From Salvia splendens (lineage: Eukaryota; Streptophyta; Magnoliopsida; Lamiales; Lamiaceae): 64,000 bases of DNA. The notes beneath the pieces were generated by a model, which was given only the letters and a program-made list of their open reading frames with translations, was not told the DNA's origin and did no database searches. Numbering within the stretch: the first letter of the stretch is position 1; the number at the start of each line of letters is the position of its first letter. The position numbers were made by a program, and so were the translations under genes. Shown here piece by piece: positions 45,313 through 58,285 of the stretch. The DNA is taken from positions 496,001-560,000 of the forward strand of contig NC_056043.1 of NCBI RefSeq assembly GCF_004379255.2, in the 5' to 3' direction.

Positions 45313-46224
45313 TAAAAATAATCAGTTTTCCACTCTCATTAATATACTCCAATTAATGATATGATGTAGCAATAAATTTATATCAGTTGCCTTATAATAT
45401 AGTTTGCCACCTCACCTCATGCTTTATATTGTTCCAATTAGGAATTAACAAATCCTAACTCGATATTAATTAAATTTAATTAGAAATGATGCCCTGTATA
45501 TATGAATGCACACAATTGTTTATCGAATTTTTATACTGAATTAAAACTAATATTAACCCTTGAATCACCTTTTTTCTGTGTAGTAATTTTAAATTTAAGT
45601 TCTTATCATTTAGTATTAAGACTATTAATAGGTTTCGGAGCTGATACTGTATTTCACACCGCCAAACGTTCGTACACAAAAAAATTGACATTCGATTTAA
45701 TAAATAAATGATAATGTGCATCGATTTTGTGAATATTTCACATGCTAAAATGGATGGTTGTTAGAATTTATTTTTTCTGTTTGAATAATGAAGGTTGTTA
45801 GAGTTAGTAAACTGCAAGTGGGTTTTATTTTTGTGAGGAACGTGAGAGGTCATCTCTGATGGCTAAGTTAGAGAACAAAAGATTGTTTAACAACAAGTTA
45901 CATTTTTCTATATTTCTATAACTACTATTTAGAATAATTTCAACGGTCAATTAATTTAATTCAATGCCACCCCCACCAGCAGTTTGTAGAATGTGACACA
46001 TTAATATTGAATGGCAAGTTGATACTATTTGTTTATTTACATAAAACAACGTTGATGTCTCTCATAATTAATCTGATTATTAATTATTATAGAAGTGCAA
46101 TTAGACTTGCATAAAATGAATTAAATCATTATTTACACTTTAGAAATAACTCCAACGGCAAGTGGTTGAGTATTAACTTTACAACAAAAATAGGAAAATC
46201 ACATTTTAATAGTCAACAACTAGG

Positions 46225-46226
<2 letters not shown>
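45313..46226 (+). repeat. NLR-associated spacer repeat, copy 4
   Basis: Full-length copy, nearly collinear with 31170-32140. It ends in the aacaactaggtga block, immediately followed by a microsatellite. Confidence 0.8.

Positions 46227-46307
<81 letters not shown>
46227..46307 (+). repeat. (AAT)27 microsatellite
   Basis: 81 bases of perfect AAT repeat at the end of spacer copy 4. Confidence 0.98.
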
Positions 46308-47243
46308 TGAGCCTATTCAGTTGGTAGATAGAGAACTCTCATCATCAAATGCCAAATTCTCTTATCATGTTTGAAATTTGGCCTTACTAGAAGCTTAGAT
46401 ATGAATTCATTGATGAGAAAATATATATATAGTTGAGGTGTAGTGGGCCCCTGACAACCAGCCCAAGTGATAGATATAGTTCTTATTTTCATATGGTCTA
46501 AAAAGTTAAATATATTTCATGTTGTAGCAATTTATTCAATTGTATACTACTCCTTGACCTTGTAATATAATTAGAGAGTTGAATAATTGTATATTTGGAG
46601 CCGATAAGAAAATGTAAGATTGAGAAGCCCATATCCGATACTTGTAATATTTGGGCACAAATATATTGGGTAATAAATTATTAGATCCAAAATCAAAATC
46701 TGATTAATTCACTGGTCAACAAATTTATAATTTTCTTTGAGTTCCAAAGTTGCAAATTCCTTCACTGGCCTTAGATCCTCTCTGTTTTTGCTTTATGTTT
46801 AAATGTAGAGCAATAATTTGTAGAAAAGTTCAAAACATATGGGAAAATGTTCTTCTCCATTTAAACTATGCAAGTAAAAGATACTATGATACACTCAGCC
46901 ATCAAATGATAGCAAGGGAGGAATACTCAGTAAACAAATACAAAAAATTCAATACTGATTTCTGTACCCTCTTTTCCCATTTAAATTACAGTAGCTAGTT
47001 TGAAGCAGAAGAAAAGCAGTTGCTGATCTATAAACATCCTATGATGCTAGCTCATATGAACGAGAAACATCGTTGATGGTGAAGCCGATCTCCTTTGCTT
47101 TTCCTATTAGATCAGAAGGCTGTCGTGAAAGATTTCAATTCTACTTCTCCGATTTCCATCGAATGAGACAAAAGGGGAAATGTAGTTTTTCCAATAACTA
47201 CAGGATTTTCTGGCTTGCTATCGCTATGTACAACTTGAGGTGA
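46308..47243. other. Right edge of NLR cluster and HAC 3' flank
   Basis: The first ~430 bases hold a last copy of spacer blocks (aaaatcaaaatctgattaat at 46690). From about 46750 the sequence loses NLR-cluster similarity and is probably 3' flank/UTR of the acetyltransferase. Confidence 0.45.
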
Positions 47244-50200
47244 TCAAGAACTGCCGGCGACCTCTGCTGCGCGTTGCCTCATCATTTCCATTACAGCAGC
47301 CCTTCGTCGTGAATCTGACTGCTGCTGCAACCTTCTCAGGTGTTCCTTCAAGTCCCTGCATCGAGCATGAGAGGATTTAGACGAGCATGTTTAAGACGAT
47401 AAAAGGGAGTACTATGTTGATGGAGTAGTTTTGTGAACAAACCAGCAACGTGGTACACCGCAGTTGGATTCTTTGCATGCTCGGGCGTGAAGCTGGAGAA
47501 GGTGCCACATTTTCTTACACAAATGACAGCCTCCTGAAGCACGCTTTTTGCACTGGATGCCATGGCGGAAAAGGCCTTTGACCTTGCGACAGTTTGGATA
47601 CTGGCAAAGGGGCGACCGGCACTGGGAAGCATGCACCAGGAGCTCGAGCATTTTCCTCAACTGCAAAAACAAGTCCAAGAAATTTGTGTCAGGAATCGGG
47701 CACTTGAACGGTGGGTGTGTGATCTTAGAGTAAAATTTACCTGTGTGACTCGTAATTGCCTGGCTTCTTTGTTCTGTGCATTAGGATCAATGGACTGATT
47801 ATTAGTTAACTTATGAGGATGATCCTTTCCTCCATCCTTCTGATAGCAAGCGTTGCATAGATCATAATCGGTGCATGTCTCACATCGGTAACCTTGCCCG
47901 CTCTCTATATCAAGGTGGCATTTGACACATGTGGTGACAAAAGCTGGGGCAGTCGGATTGTGCAGATGATATAGGACCATCATGGAAGAATGCTTAGCTC
48001 GGCGAAGAGTATCGTACTGATAGTGGTTTCCTTGGCAAAGACTGAGAAATGCCTGTCTTGTGTCAAAAAATTCACTTTCAAGATTCTCATTATCTTTAGT
48101 TTCATCAGGAACTTCAGCAATGTCAACCTGCAGATTCATAAATTTCTCAGTCCAAATGCTAATGCTCAAACGAATTAAATCTAGCAAAAATTCATATGCA
48201 AAAGATAAATGTCAGCCATCATTATGATCGTCGAGACTTACAGGATAAAGTGCATGGACATCCTTGTAGTTTGTAGGATGTCTATCCCTATCATCACGTT
48301 TCCTCTCAGCATCATAGCATCTGAAAGGAGTCGATTAGTATACTGCTCTACATATATAACATGCAGCATGATGCTATTCCAGATGCAATCAACCAAAAAA
48401 TTGGATATCTCGAGAAAATAAGAGTAAATACATGAGATATGGAGTAACATTTTGATATGCATGGTGGAAATAGAAAATCCCTTGGAAATGAAATCAACAA
48501 GAAAATGTATATCGATAACTGAGACAGAAACTGAAAATAATCCTTACTTGTCACAAAGCTGAAACTTTTTGCACTGCTTGCAGACCCACCGTTTTCCAGA
48601 AACAATTAGGATGCAGCAATGAGTACATGAATGTTGTAAATGAACCATGATAAAATCTTCCTTCATTGAAGTTATGGAGTCACCAAGCTAGGGAAACAAA
48701 GAATTTATTTTAGTATCACTAAGAAAATAGCAGCAGTAATTGCTTAGTCTTGCAAATATGAAAAAGAACAACAAAATACACAGTGACGCATACCCACAGT
48801 TGAGCACAATTTCTGAAGAAAAAATTAAAATACAATTATGACAAAGATCTTACCCTGTGCATTAACATCAGATCCTTTGATGCGTTACTAGAAAGATCGG
48901 TTTGGCCAGATGCCTTTAAAGCTCTTTTTGTGATCTTTTTCAAAGTTCCCTTCTTAGACTGTTTTCTCCCATCTTCTTCTTGTTGCAGTTGATAGATGAT
49001 GTCCTCCGCAGCACCAGGCCAATAATCTCCATCAAAGTATGGCAGACGAGATGCAGTTACCTTTGCTTTACATTCACCAGTTGAAACAAAGAAATGTTCA
49101 TACAGATTAGTAAGCTCCACGACAATGTTTTCCTTTGTGGCTTTTCGTAGCATGACCAAGTACCTGAAAGAGAACAATTAAAGTGAAATGCTGCTATAAA
49201 TAATCGCTCAGATTTAGACAGTAATGACACCGACCACTCTCGAAGTTTATCAGATTTGGGTGTCTTTTGAATCTCTGGGTGACAATACAAAATGTAGTCT
49301 TCACCCTTCAGCGGAGGGCATGCCCAGATGTAGCAGCTTGTAAAACCACGCATTTTGCAGTACTCCAAATATCCAATCTGAATCAAAAATACATATCAGC
49401 ATACTTATAAAGAAATGGTAACATCTTTTCTTTTGTAAATCCATCAACTATAAGGAAAATAGAAAGAGTATGCTAACTTGCCAAAATTTCATGGTACACA
49501 TATGTCCGAAGAGCCTCGCCAGAGACAGCTTTGACATCTGGCCTAAAGTACTTAACAGAATCCAGGTAAGAGAGGTAGACTCTTCGATGATTTGGCTGCT
49601 GGCATTCAGATCCAAATTCTTGAACATACATGCCAAACAAGCACACTTCAACGCCTTCGATTCTCTGAAATAACAGGACCACCTGTAACATAGTAAATAC
49701 AGTTACAACACATTAATGGACCAGCTAATTTGCAATAGCAATTAATTCATTCTTGCTTAACTAGGCTCCCAGCATATGCAAACAAAGAAGGCACCAACCT
49801 TAAGTAAGGAGGCATATCAAGAAACAAATCTCCAGTTATATTTTTCAGATTTTTCGTGACTAATATTGATAGTGTTTTTTTCTGAAATATTAGATATATA
49901 GTTCATATGGAAGAATTAAGAAGCATTGTATCAAAATGTAAAGACATACCTTAGATCTATAAGGGTACTCTGTTGGATAGTTTTCCTCTTGGAAAATCTC
50001 CAGGAAGCGAGGCTTAACATCCAACTTTTTGTCAACTGACGATACCACTCTTACTACAAGTTCTTCTGCTCCTGGGATCTGGAAAAATGGGCAAAAAAAT
50101 TATGACCTAGACAGTAACCATTCAATAAAAAAAACTTGCTACAAATGCACAAACCACAATACTGATAATTTACACACACACACACATATAGTGTATGTGC

Positions 50201-53200
50201 AAGCAAAGAATATAAAAATATGCTACACAGTGTAAGTCAATAACCTCATCATAGCTTTTGCCTTGCATCCTTGCTCTTTCAAGCCTCTCTTGCTTCAATT
50301 TTACAATTAAACGCTGCTCCAAGTGATCACTTAGATGTGATCTAGGCAAATCTTTTGCACCGAGAACAGCACTCTGCGGTAATGGTGCGCGTTCTCCCAT
50401 TTCAACTTCTGCCATATAACAATTTGGACAAGTATACTCAGCTTCTCCGCCATTATTTCTTCTACCATTAAACAATGCACAGATTTGATGCTGCCAAGCT
50501 TCACATTTGTCACATTGAACCCACTGCAAGAAACAATTACTTAGCGTAGTATAAGATTAAATATCAGAATAGAACAACTCTGCAAGCAAATAAGGCATTA
50601 CCCATTCTTCAGTTTCTTCATCATTTTTCTTTTTCTCCACCCTTCCCTTTGGAATAGGCGTGCCATCTACTGCAATGGTGTCTCCATGAGAATTGTTATA
50701 GCACGGAATGCAGAAGCAATGGCGGGTTTCACCAGATCCAAAGGTGTAATACATTGCATTTCTTTTAATGCGAGTACCACAGGGAGTACAATATATAGGA
50801 GGAGGTTCAAAAGTAAGCTTCTCAACTGCACATAGTTGGCAAGAATTTTCACTCATTGAATGCTCCATTGCCTGGTTTCTCTCCGCCTTTGCTTTGCTCT
50901 GTGGACGAAAAGAGTAATTATAAATTTCAGAGGAAATGATGAATGACAAATCTGAAGAGCATATATGACGTATGATGCTTTTGAGGAAGGTGAAGGCATG
51001 ACTGGGTGAGATCTAATCCAACAAAGTGACCCAACAAAATGACAAGTTTTTGTTCCATCCCTCTTCCAAATCCAAACATGGGATCTAGGAAGAAAAATGC
51101 ATCAAAAAGAAAAAAGGATGGACCCATACCAAATCAATGTTAGTAATGAAGAATGAATTCAAGGATCCTCGTCTAGAATAGTTGTGTCTTGTGTTATCAA
51201 AACACCAAGCATTATTATTAAACAAAAAAAACAAGCAGAGTTGCCTCCAGATGTTTAAGTTATCTTTACAAGCTTGCCAAGGGGAAGAAATTTTCAAAGC
51301 ATCTCAGAGCAAGAAAGGCATATTATGAGTGTAATCCTAGTCCATATCAAATAGTACAACAAAATAAAGCAAAAGAGAACACAAATGAGCTTCTAACTGT
51401 CTGATTAGATAAATGCATGCAAATTCAAAGACTCCGACTGTGATGAAATTTCATAAAATGCTTTAAATTGCTAAAAGTAGCATTCAGGAGCCTTCAATAG
51501 GCATACATAGAGCACCTTGACAGTAATTAACCAAGGAGAGTAATTTAATCATATGCCTAATAAGGTTGAGAAAATGGATGACACTGACCTGTCCTACCCA
51601 CTGACGGAGACCCATAATATGTTGGCGGACCATTTCCGGCGTGAACAATTCAATCATTGATACTCCCTTTATTTTTGGCTTCCCAGACTTGGATGCACTC
51701 TCGGGAGGTAATGGAGTGTTTTCTTGCTTAGTCTGTGCCGAATCATTTTCTGTCTTTGTGACCTGATGAACACCATATCCAACAGAATCACTAGGTGTGA
51801 CATCATCACCTTTTGGAGTTTGGATGTATGCACCATCCAAGTTGTCCTTTTTTATCTCAATTTTGGGACTTTCCTGTGCAACGTTTACAGGGACTTTCAC
51901 CTCTACTTTCACATCACTAATTTCAGACTTTATTGGAATATGGTAATTGCAATCCTTTTCACTTTGACGTAGATCGTGGATATGACAATCACTTACAGTA
52001 GAGGTCACTGCCACAGAGCATCCACTGCTAGGGACAAGAGACTGCAAACCTTGCTCAACTTTTGTACGTTTAGTAGAAGGTTCTAGATCTTTGGGAGTTT
52101 CAGCTATCACTGGGTCTATCTTTGGAGTAGACCTTCCCACTGTTCCAGCTATATCATGGACACCAGAAGATTCATTGACTACTGTAGGCAACCCAGGCCT
52201 CAAATTAGAACGAGCAAGTGTCTTGAATTGAGCCTGCATAAAGCTTTTAACAGGTATACAAACAGGGCAATTTGTATCCTGACAGCGCCTATGATGATTG
52301 ACTAATACCCTTGTCGCACGGCAACGAGGGTATGTACACTCAAGAGAGTTGCAACTTCCACTATGCTTCAACAGCTTCTGAGCAGTTAAGCAGTGAGGCT
52401 CAGGGCATTTCCCTTCTGGGAAATGACATCTACGAGCATGCCTCAAAAATAGCAACCACCTCTGTTGGTTCTTGAACTGTTTTTCGCGAATAATGCTATA
52501 AGTTCGAGGTGCTGGGTCACCTGTGTTCACTGGTTCTGTTGATCTAGAAGTTCCAGAGTGGCCAATAACAGATTCCTCTGAGGATAAATTATTTAGTTGA
52601 GCTCCATCTTGCCTGGTTAATCTTTGATGAATTTCCTCATGAATAGTCTGATCAAGTGGGAGTCTTCCTGATACATCCATATCTTGAGGCTTGGAATACT
52701 GCTGACCGCCCAATGCTGCATCTGGTTGAACACCACCAGAAAGACCAGTAAAATCACTTTGCATGTTGCAAACAAATTGCTGTGGATGCAATGATGAGGT
52801 ATCATGCGGCACAGATGAATGAGAAAAGGGCTGAGAAGATCTAGAATGGCCCTCCAGAGAGTCTGACTGGAACTGATTCTGGGTATCGGAATGGAAGGAG
52901 TGGGTAACTTTTGACTGAAGACCTTCATTATGATGCTCTGTTCCAATCTCCTGCTTCACCTCAGATGCCATACTAGGCGATAAATGGGAATGAGTGAAAG
53001 AATCATTTCTCAACAAATACTGGTTTTGCATTTTGCTTTTTTGTTGCAATTGATGCTGAGAAGGTTGCCGTTGCTGAAACTGCTGGGACGGCTGTTGAAA
53101 CAGCTGATGTTGAGGAGGTTGCACAAGATTTTCTTTCACTGTATACTGCGATTGAAAGTTCACCTTTTGTGATTGATCTACTGAGTGAGAATCAGTTGCC

Positions 53201-55127
53201 TGTTGAGAAGAACATACATTTGGTTGGTTATTGGTCATCAAAGGAGAATCTGTCCTGTGCATTGATTGCATGGATATGGCATTCAAACTTGGGTTGTTAA
53301 TCGTTGACCCAACAGTTGTTACAGGAATATGCATGTTTCCAGACCCAGAAGCATCGGTAGTGCCAATTCCATAGGCATCACCTGTCAAATGGAATACTGT
53401 CAAAAATTATACAAACTAGAAGCACCAGAGGTATCCTTGACTAACTCTCATTACATTAAGGATTTGGGAAAACACGTTAGGAAACAGAAGCCTGGTTGTA
53501 ATGGTGAAGATAAAGTACCTTGTGTTACTGGTCTTTGGTTATGCTGGTCAAGATGCTGAGACAAGGGTTTGGTGGAGTTGCCATATATAGTTCCAGATAA
53601 ATATCCCTCGGTGGTTCCTGAACTGTTCATGACAGACATATTCTTTCCCATTATTCCAAACCCTCCACTTAGGGACCCATGATTTATTCCAAAGGATTTC
53701 TGCTGTAACGTAGAACTGCCTCCACTATCAATTTGCCCACCAATATTGTGTAAGACACGAGAATTTTGACCCCCAACATGTTGTTTTTGCAACATAGGCT
53801 GTGATGCAGTTGTAGAGTCAACATCAGGACACGCTCCAACATCTGATGGCTCAATTTTCATGGAATTATTGTTGCTAGTGTTAGTAATCATATCACTAGT
53901 GTTGGAGTTACTAATTCCAGGAGTTGGGATCATTTGACTTGCCATTCTTTGCGAACCCATGGACGTCATCATGTTATTTCCACCGGGATTGACCAAGAAA
54001 GTATTAGGTGACTGCTGATACCCACCAGCCAAAGCTCCTGCAGAAAATTAATCCGTTAGATGAGTGAAAAGTCAACCAGATAATACTCCATAGATGAAAA
54101 GACCGAAAAGACCATCAGATGAACTAAAAAAACTACCATGTGCACTTCCAGGAGACCCATTTCGAGTTGGAAAAAAGCTTCCCGAATTCATGGTTGACGA
54201 TGTGATTGTGTTGGAACTACTATGGTTCACGAAAGAATTATCCACTGATGAAGTTCCAACAAAGCTTGAGTTTTGTTGAAACCCAGGTGTGGGTATCATT
54301 GTACCGACGGGAGTGGAAGAATTGGCATGTTGCATCTGCTGATTGTTATTACTTGTAGGGAAGCGCTTAATCAGAATGTGCAAACGCCTCTCTAAAGTTT
54401 CCAGGTTTAGGTACTCCTCCTGCCATTAAATGACGTAATGAGAAATAGAAATGCAATAAGGAACTTATGAATAGTAACTCAATAGTATAAGTAGTTATGC
54501 TAACAATTTTCCAACATGCATACACAATTACACTCATATATACTTGAAGATTCTTGAAACTTATATTTAACTTTAATGTCAACCCAAAAATTGTTTATGT
54601 AATGTTATGCACAACAAAACATTAGCTATACAAGGAGGATAATTGCATGATGAAGCAGATTAGAAAACAACAAACCATTGTTGCAGCAGTTCTGAATAGA
54701 CCGTCTTCTAGACGTTTCACTATATCAACCATTTTCCTGTTGGGAACCTCAGGCGATTGTTGGCGCCGCTGCATAAGAAAGTTCCAACTGCAGAACAGAG
54801 AAACTAAACCTCAGCACAAATCAAGCAAGCAGTTTTTACAGCATGTTTTCAGAAGTAACCTTCACCTATTTCTACACAAACCAGGAAGCACTAGAAATAG
54901 CACAAGTAGAAATAATCCGAGAAAGCTCCTTACATTTTCTCTTGCATGTATTTGCGTCTTTTAATAGTTTCTGGATCCATATTGGGTACATTCCGATGAA
55001 TATTAGGATTCTGCATTTGGCTGGCCATAGGGTTTCCATTTTGCTGTGGTAGCCCAGGTAACATAGTACCAGTTTGGTTGGGTACCTGGCCCGAGATCTG
55101 CCCTGTATGATGTGTCTGTAAATTCAT
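47244..55127 (-). CDS. HAC1-like: p300/CBP-type histone acetyltransferase, HAC1-like
   Basis: Sixteen exons join in phase to 1731 aa: 55127-54934, 54787-54676, 54419-54137, 54037-53519, 53381-51589, 50898-50602, 50523-50245, 50078-49950, 49682-49482, 49377-49235, 49163-48854, 48687-48548, 48320-48242, 48127-47741, 47660-47443, 47355-47244. Order: disordered Gln/Ser/Asn-rich N-terminus ([14 protein letters not shown]), TAZ1 zinc finger (~676-745), Cys-rich segment, PHD finger ([13 protein letters not shown], ~1067), KAT11 acetyltransferase core (~1160-1465, with [20 protein letters not shown]), ZZ finger (~1558-1600), TAZ2 (~1623-1695). It should acetylate histone tails as a nuclear transcription coactivator. 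Length and domain order fit plant HAC1/HAC12. Intron 9 appears to use a GC donor. No defect seen; single copy here. Confidence 0.95.
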
Positions 55128-56268
55128 CTTTATCTTAGACCAATATAATACGTGCTTTGCAACATGCAGTTTGGCCCCCAACTAGAGCCAAAGACCATAA
55201 CAAAGGAGTCGAACAAAGTTTGATGAAATCTACTCAAGTTTAGAGAAATTAAACCGCAAACGTCCAATCCAGACACGGATACCTGTCAATTAAATTCAAT
55301 ATGTGAGAAAATAAAACGGGTACGAGAAGAGAGTTGATGAAGATTCTGAAAATACTGAAAATATCTGTATGTAAGCTTAAAAATATATTAACAATCAAAC
55401 ATAGATCATCTTATAAACATTCAAAAGCACAGAATAATTGATGGATGAAAAATGTTTACTAAGAAGTCCCATCCATTTTCCTATGGAATGTAATATAAAA
55501 TATAGTACGTAAATTTCATGACCTGCCTCCTAACTCTTCAGCACTTGTCTAGAAGAACCACACAGTCAAACAGTGAACAGAACTGAAAGATCACATAATT
55601 GTGAAATTCAGTAGCCATTTATCTCTAATTAGATCAATTTCTAGCTGATCCCCAAAAGGGGCTCCAGAGAGAGAAATGCCACCCCAAAGATGACAAAACT
55701 TAAGCTATTGAGAAAACTAAGGTCTTTAAGAACCCACATCTAACACACCAAAACCTATTTCATAGTATTACACATTTCCCATAAGAATGATTACAAGTAC
55801 AGAGTGCAAAAACATACATATACTGAACATGGTGAAACCAACAGCATTGGGTTTAATTCAGAGTTAATCTAAGCAGCACAGCAAAAAAAGTCCAGTTCTT
55901 TTTTCCAGAACTCGAGTTCCCACACCAAACAAAAGCTAAAGCAATTCTGCAGCATTAAATTTCTCAGAAATGAACGCATGCATAAAACACATACAGACTG
56001 CAATTGCCGCATAGACACAGGCCCGTGTCAGCTGCATACAAATGATGAAGTCAAAATCAGTTCAAAATTGGTCATTTTCAAAATTACTAGGGTTACATCA
56101 AATTGGGGGAAATCAAATTAGGGCATCATCTCTGATCAGACCAACGCTATATTTTCAATTGGAGGTAAGACTGATTTCAGCGAGCAATCAAATAAGACAA
56201 CAGAACAAGAAGATGAACACACTAACAAGGCAACCAAAAAACGCACCAAAATTGAAAGCGTCACTTAC
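55128..56268 (-). other. Probable 5' UTR intron of the HAC1-like gene
   Basis: A strong donor, ctccc|gtaagtga, lies at 56268 on the minus strand, and several acceptors occur before the ATG at 55127. The sequence between is AT-rich without ORF conservation, as expected for a long leader intron. Confidence 0.5.
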
Positions 56269-56420
56269 GGGAGCTTAAACGAAGAGATAAATACGCATAA
56301 AAGTTGTAAAAAAATGCCAAACTAGCCAGCTACGTCGGTGCTGAGCTTAACCGGCGGTCGCGCCAAGATTACGGCGGAGAACGGTGGTTTGGGGAAAAAA
56401 TGTGGCTGATTTAGAATTTG
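56269..56420 (-). promoter_or_regulatory. Likely first (non-coding) exon and core promoter side of HAC1-like
   Basis: A GC-richer segment (ccgccgtaatcttggcgcga on minus) ends at the donor. AT-rich DNA with T-runs precedes it. I infer the transcription start lies near 56400-56460; no clear TATA box was chosen. Confidence 0.4.
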
Positions 56421-56479
56421 TGTATTTTTGTTTAATTTTCTTTTTTTTCTGACTGTAGAATGGGCGGTATTTAACTTTT

Positions 56480-57693
56480 TCTTTTCTCTTTTTTTCTTTT
56501 TCATGAATTTCTATGGAAATTATTATTGCTTTGTGACTTTATCTATTGCCCAATAAAATAGTTGATTTAAATTATTAAATAGTGTCTGTTATATTTTTAC
56601 TCAAATAAAGCAGAAATATTCAATGCAGTTTGTAAATCTTTATTCAAACATTTAATGTATCATCCAGTAAGACTACAATTTAGAGACGAAAAAAATTAAT
56701 AATTTTGAGTGAGTAAAATGTGTGTATTACACTACTACATTACCCATACAATTTTACTTATGATTCTTTAATTATATATGCATTCTTTAATAATAGTATT
56801 ATATTTTATAAGAAACTGAAATATCCCATTTTCAAAATTTCAAGAATTCGTCCATATTTTGAGTAAAGTTATTTATGAGTATTTTTCTAAACCGTGTTAT
56901 ATAATTTGAGAATTTATAATTTAATCTAAATAAATGGGATTGTAGTCTTTATTGTATAGTCAATAAAGATAAAAAAAAACAGTCGTAACTGATCCAAGAA
57001 AATTAAAGGGAATCTCAAATCAATGGGATTGTAGTCTTTATTGTATAGGCTATTCAATACAACATTTCAAATGGTAATTATAGATATTAGAAATTAAAGG
57101 TAATTATCAATTTATATTAGTATTAATTTTTATAATTGGGATAAAATTGTTTTTAGAATGAATGGACTGGAATTTACATAGTATACCTTGTACCAAATGT
57201 CTTGTTACAAATTACTACGAACTGTATTAAAAAATATATATGTTGTTATTAATAGCATAAAATATACTTATGTCATTTTGTATCAAAGATTTAAAATTAA
57301 CTGGTACTCCATAATTTATTGAAACTGAGTTAGCTACTACTACTAATATTTCATTTCCACATTTCATTTTTCATATAAGCATAATCAATTCTTAGTATTT
57401 ATCATCATAATCCTCAATTGCGTTATTTTAAATTCGGATCTATCAGGATAAGATCATTTGCTCAAACAACTCTGTGAAAAAAATCATCAGTCAACGAAAC
57501 ACTAATTCAGTTAAGAAAAATTAATACTTTTTGCTATAACTTAAATTAAGGAAATATTCAGAAAAATTTAAATGGGTAATACTATTAATTTCATAATTCC
57601 CTAAAACAAACTAGTATTAATTTTATAAAGCATGGTACAGATGTAATACTTAGGTAATAGTATGTGAAAATAAAAAAAATTAAGGATGATAGG
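56480..57693. other. AT-rich intergenic spacer with a perfect 27-bp direct repeat
   Basis: No gene. aatgggattgtagtctttat plus 7 further bases occurs identically at 56933-56959 and 57022-57048, 89 bases apart. Confidence 0.6.
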
Positions 57694-58285
57694 TGTTAAG
57701 AGGCTCCTGCTCCTAACGTGAATATCCTGACCAATTCCACCAAGTAACACTCGTTCCGGCGTCTTCAACCAGAAGATCGGCGGCTGAAACAAAATCTGGC
57801 GCGAAGATTCACTCTTCGTCGGCAGAAGGCAAAAGTTCAAAGTATTACGCAATTTCTTGGGCAAAATAATATTCTTCATTCATATCTTTTCGGAACAATG
57901 AAGAGCCCTATTTATAATCTATGGACCCTAGGGTTGATTCGACCTATCCTAATTACGTCGGGAAAGAACCAACAAAGAAAACCCGACGGAAAATAAAAGA
58001 AAATAAAGTAATTTCCATAATAACTAAATAACTACCAAAAATAATAAAATAATAAAAAAAAAGACTCTAACTAAATCTAACTAGCTAAGGAATCGGTTGG
58101 GAGGCTTCAACCGATCTCTCGGCCTCAACTTCCTTCCCTCTGGGGCTGCGCTCGCCGGAGCCTGCGTATCTCCCTCCGTATGTTCCTCATCCTCGGCTGT
58201 CTCTACCGTCGACTGCTCGCAAGCCGACTCCTCTGCTACGATCTCCGTTGTCGGCGGGGCGGGTACATCGGGTGCATTCGTAACA
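57694..58285 (-). repeat. 3' LTR of the chromovirus
   Basis: 592 bp, ends TGTTA..TAACA. In element orientation this is the downstream LTR. The polyprotein frame enters it. Confidence 0.95.
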
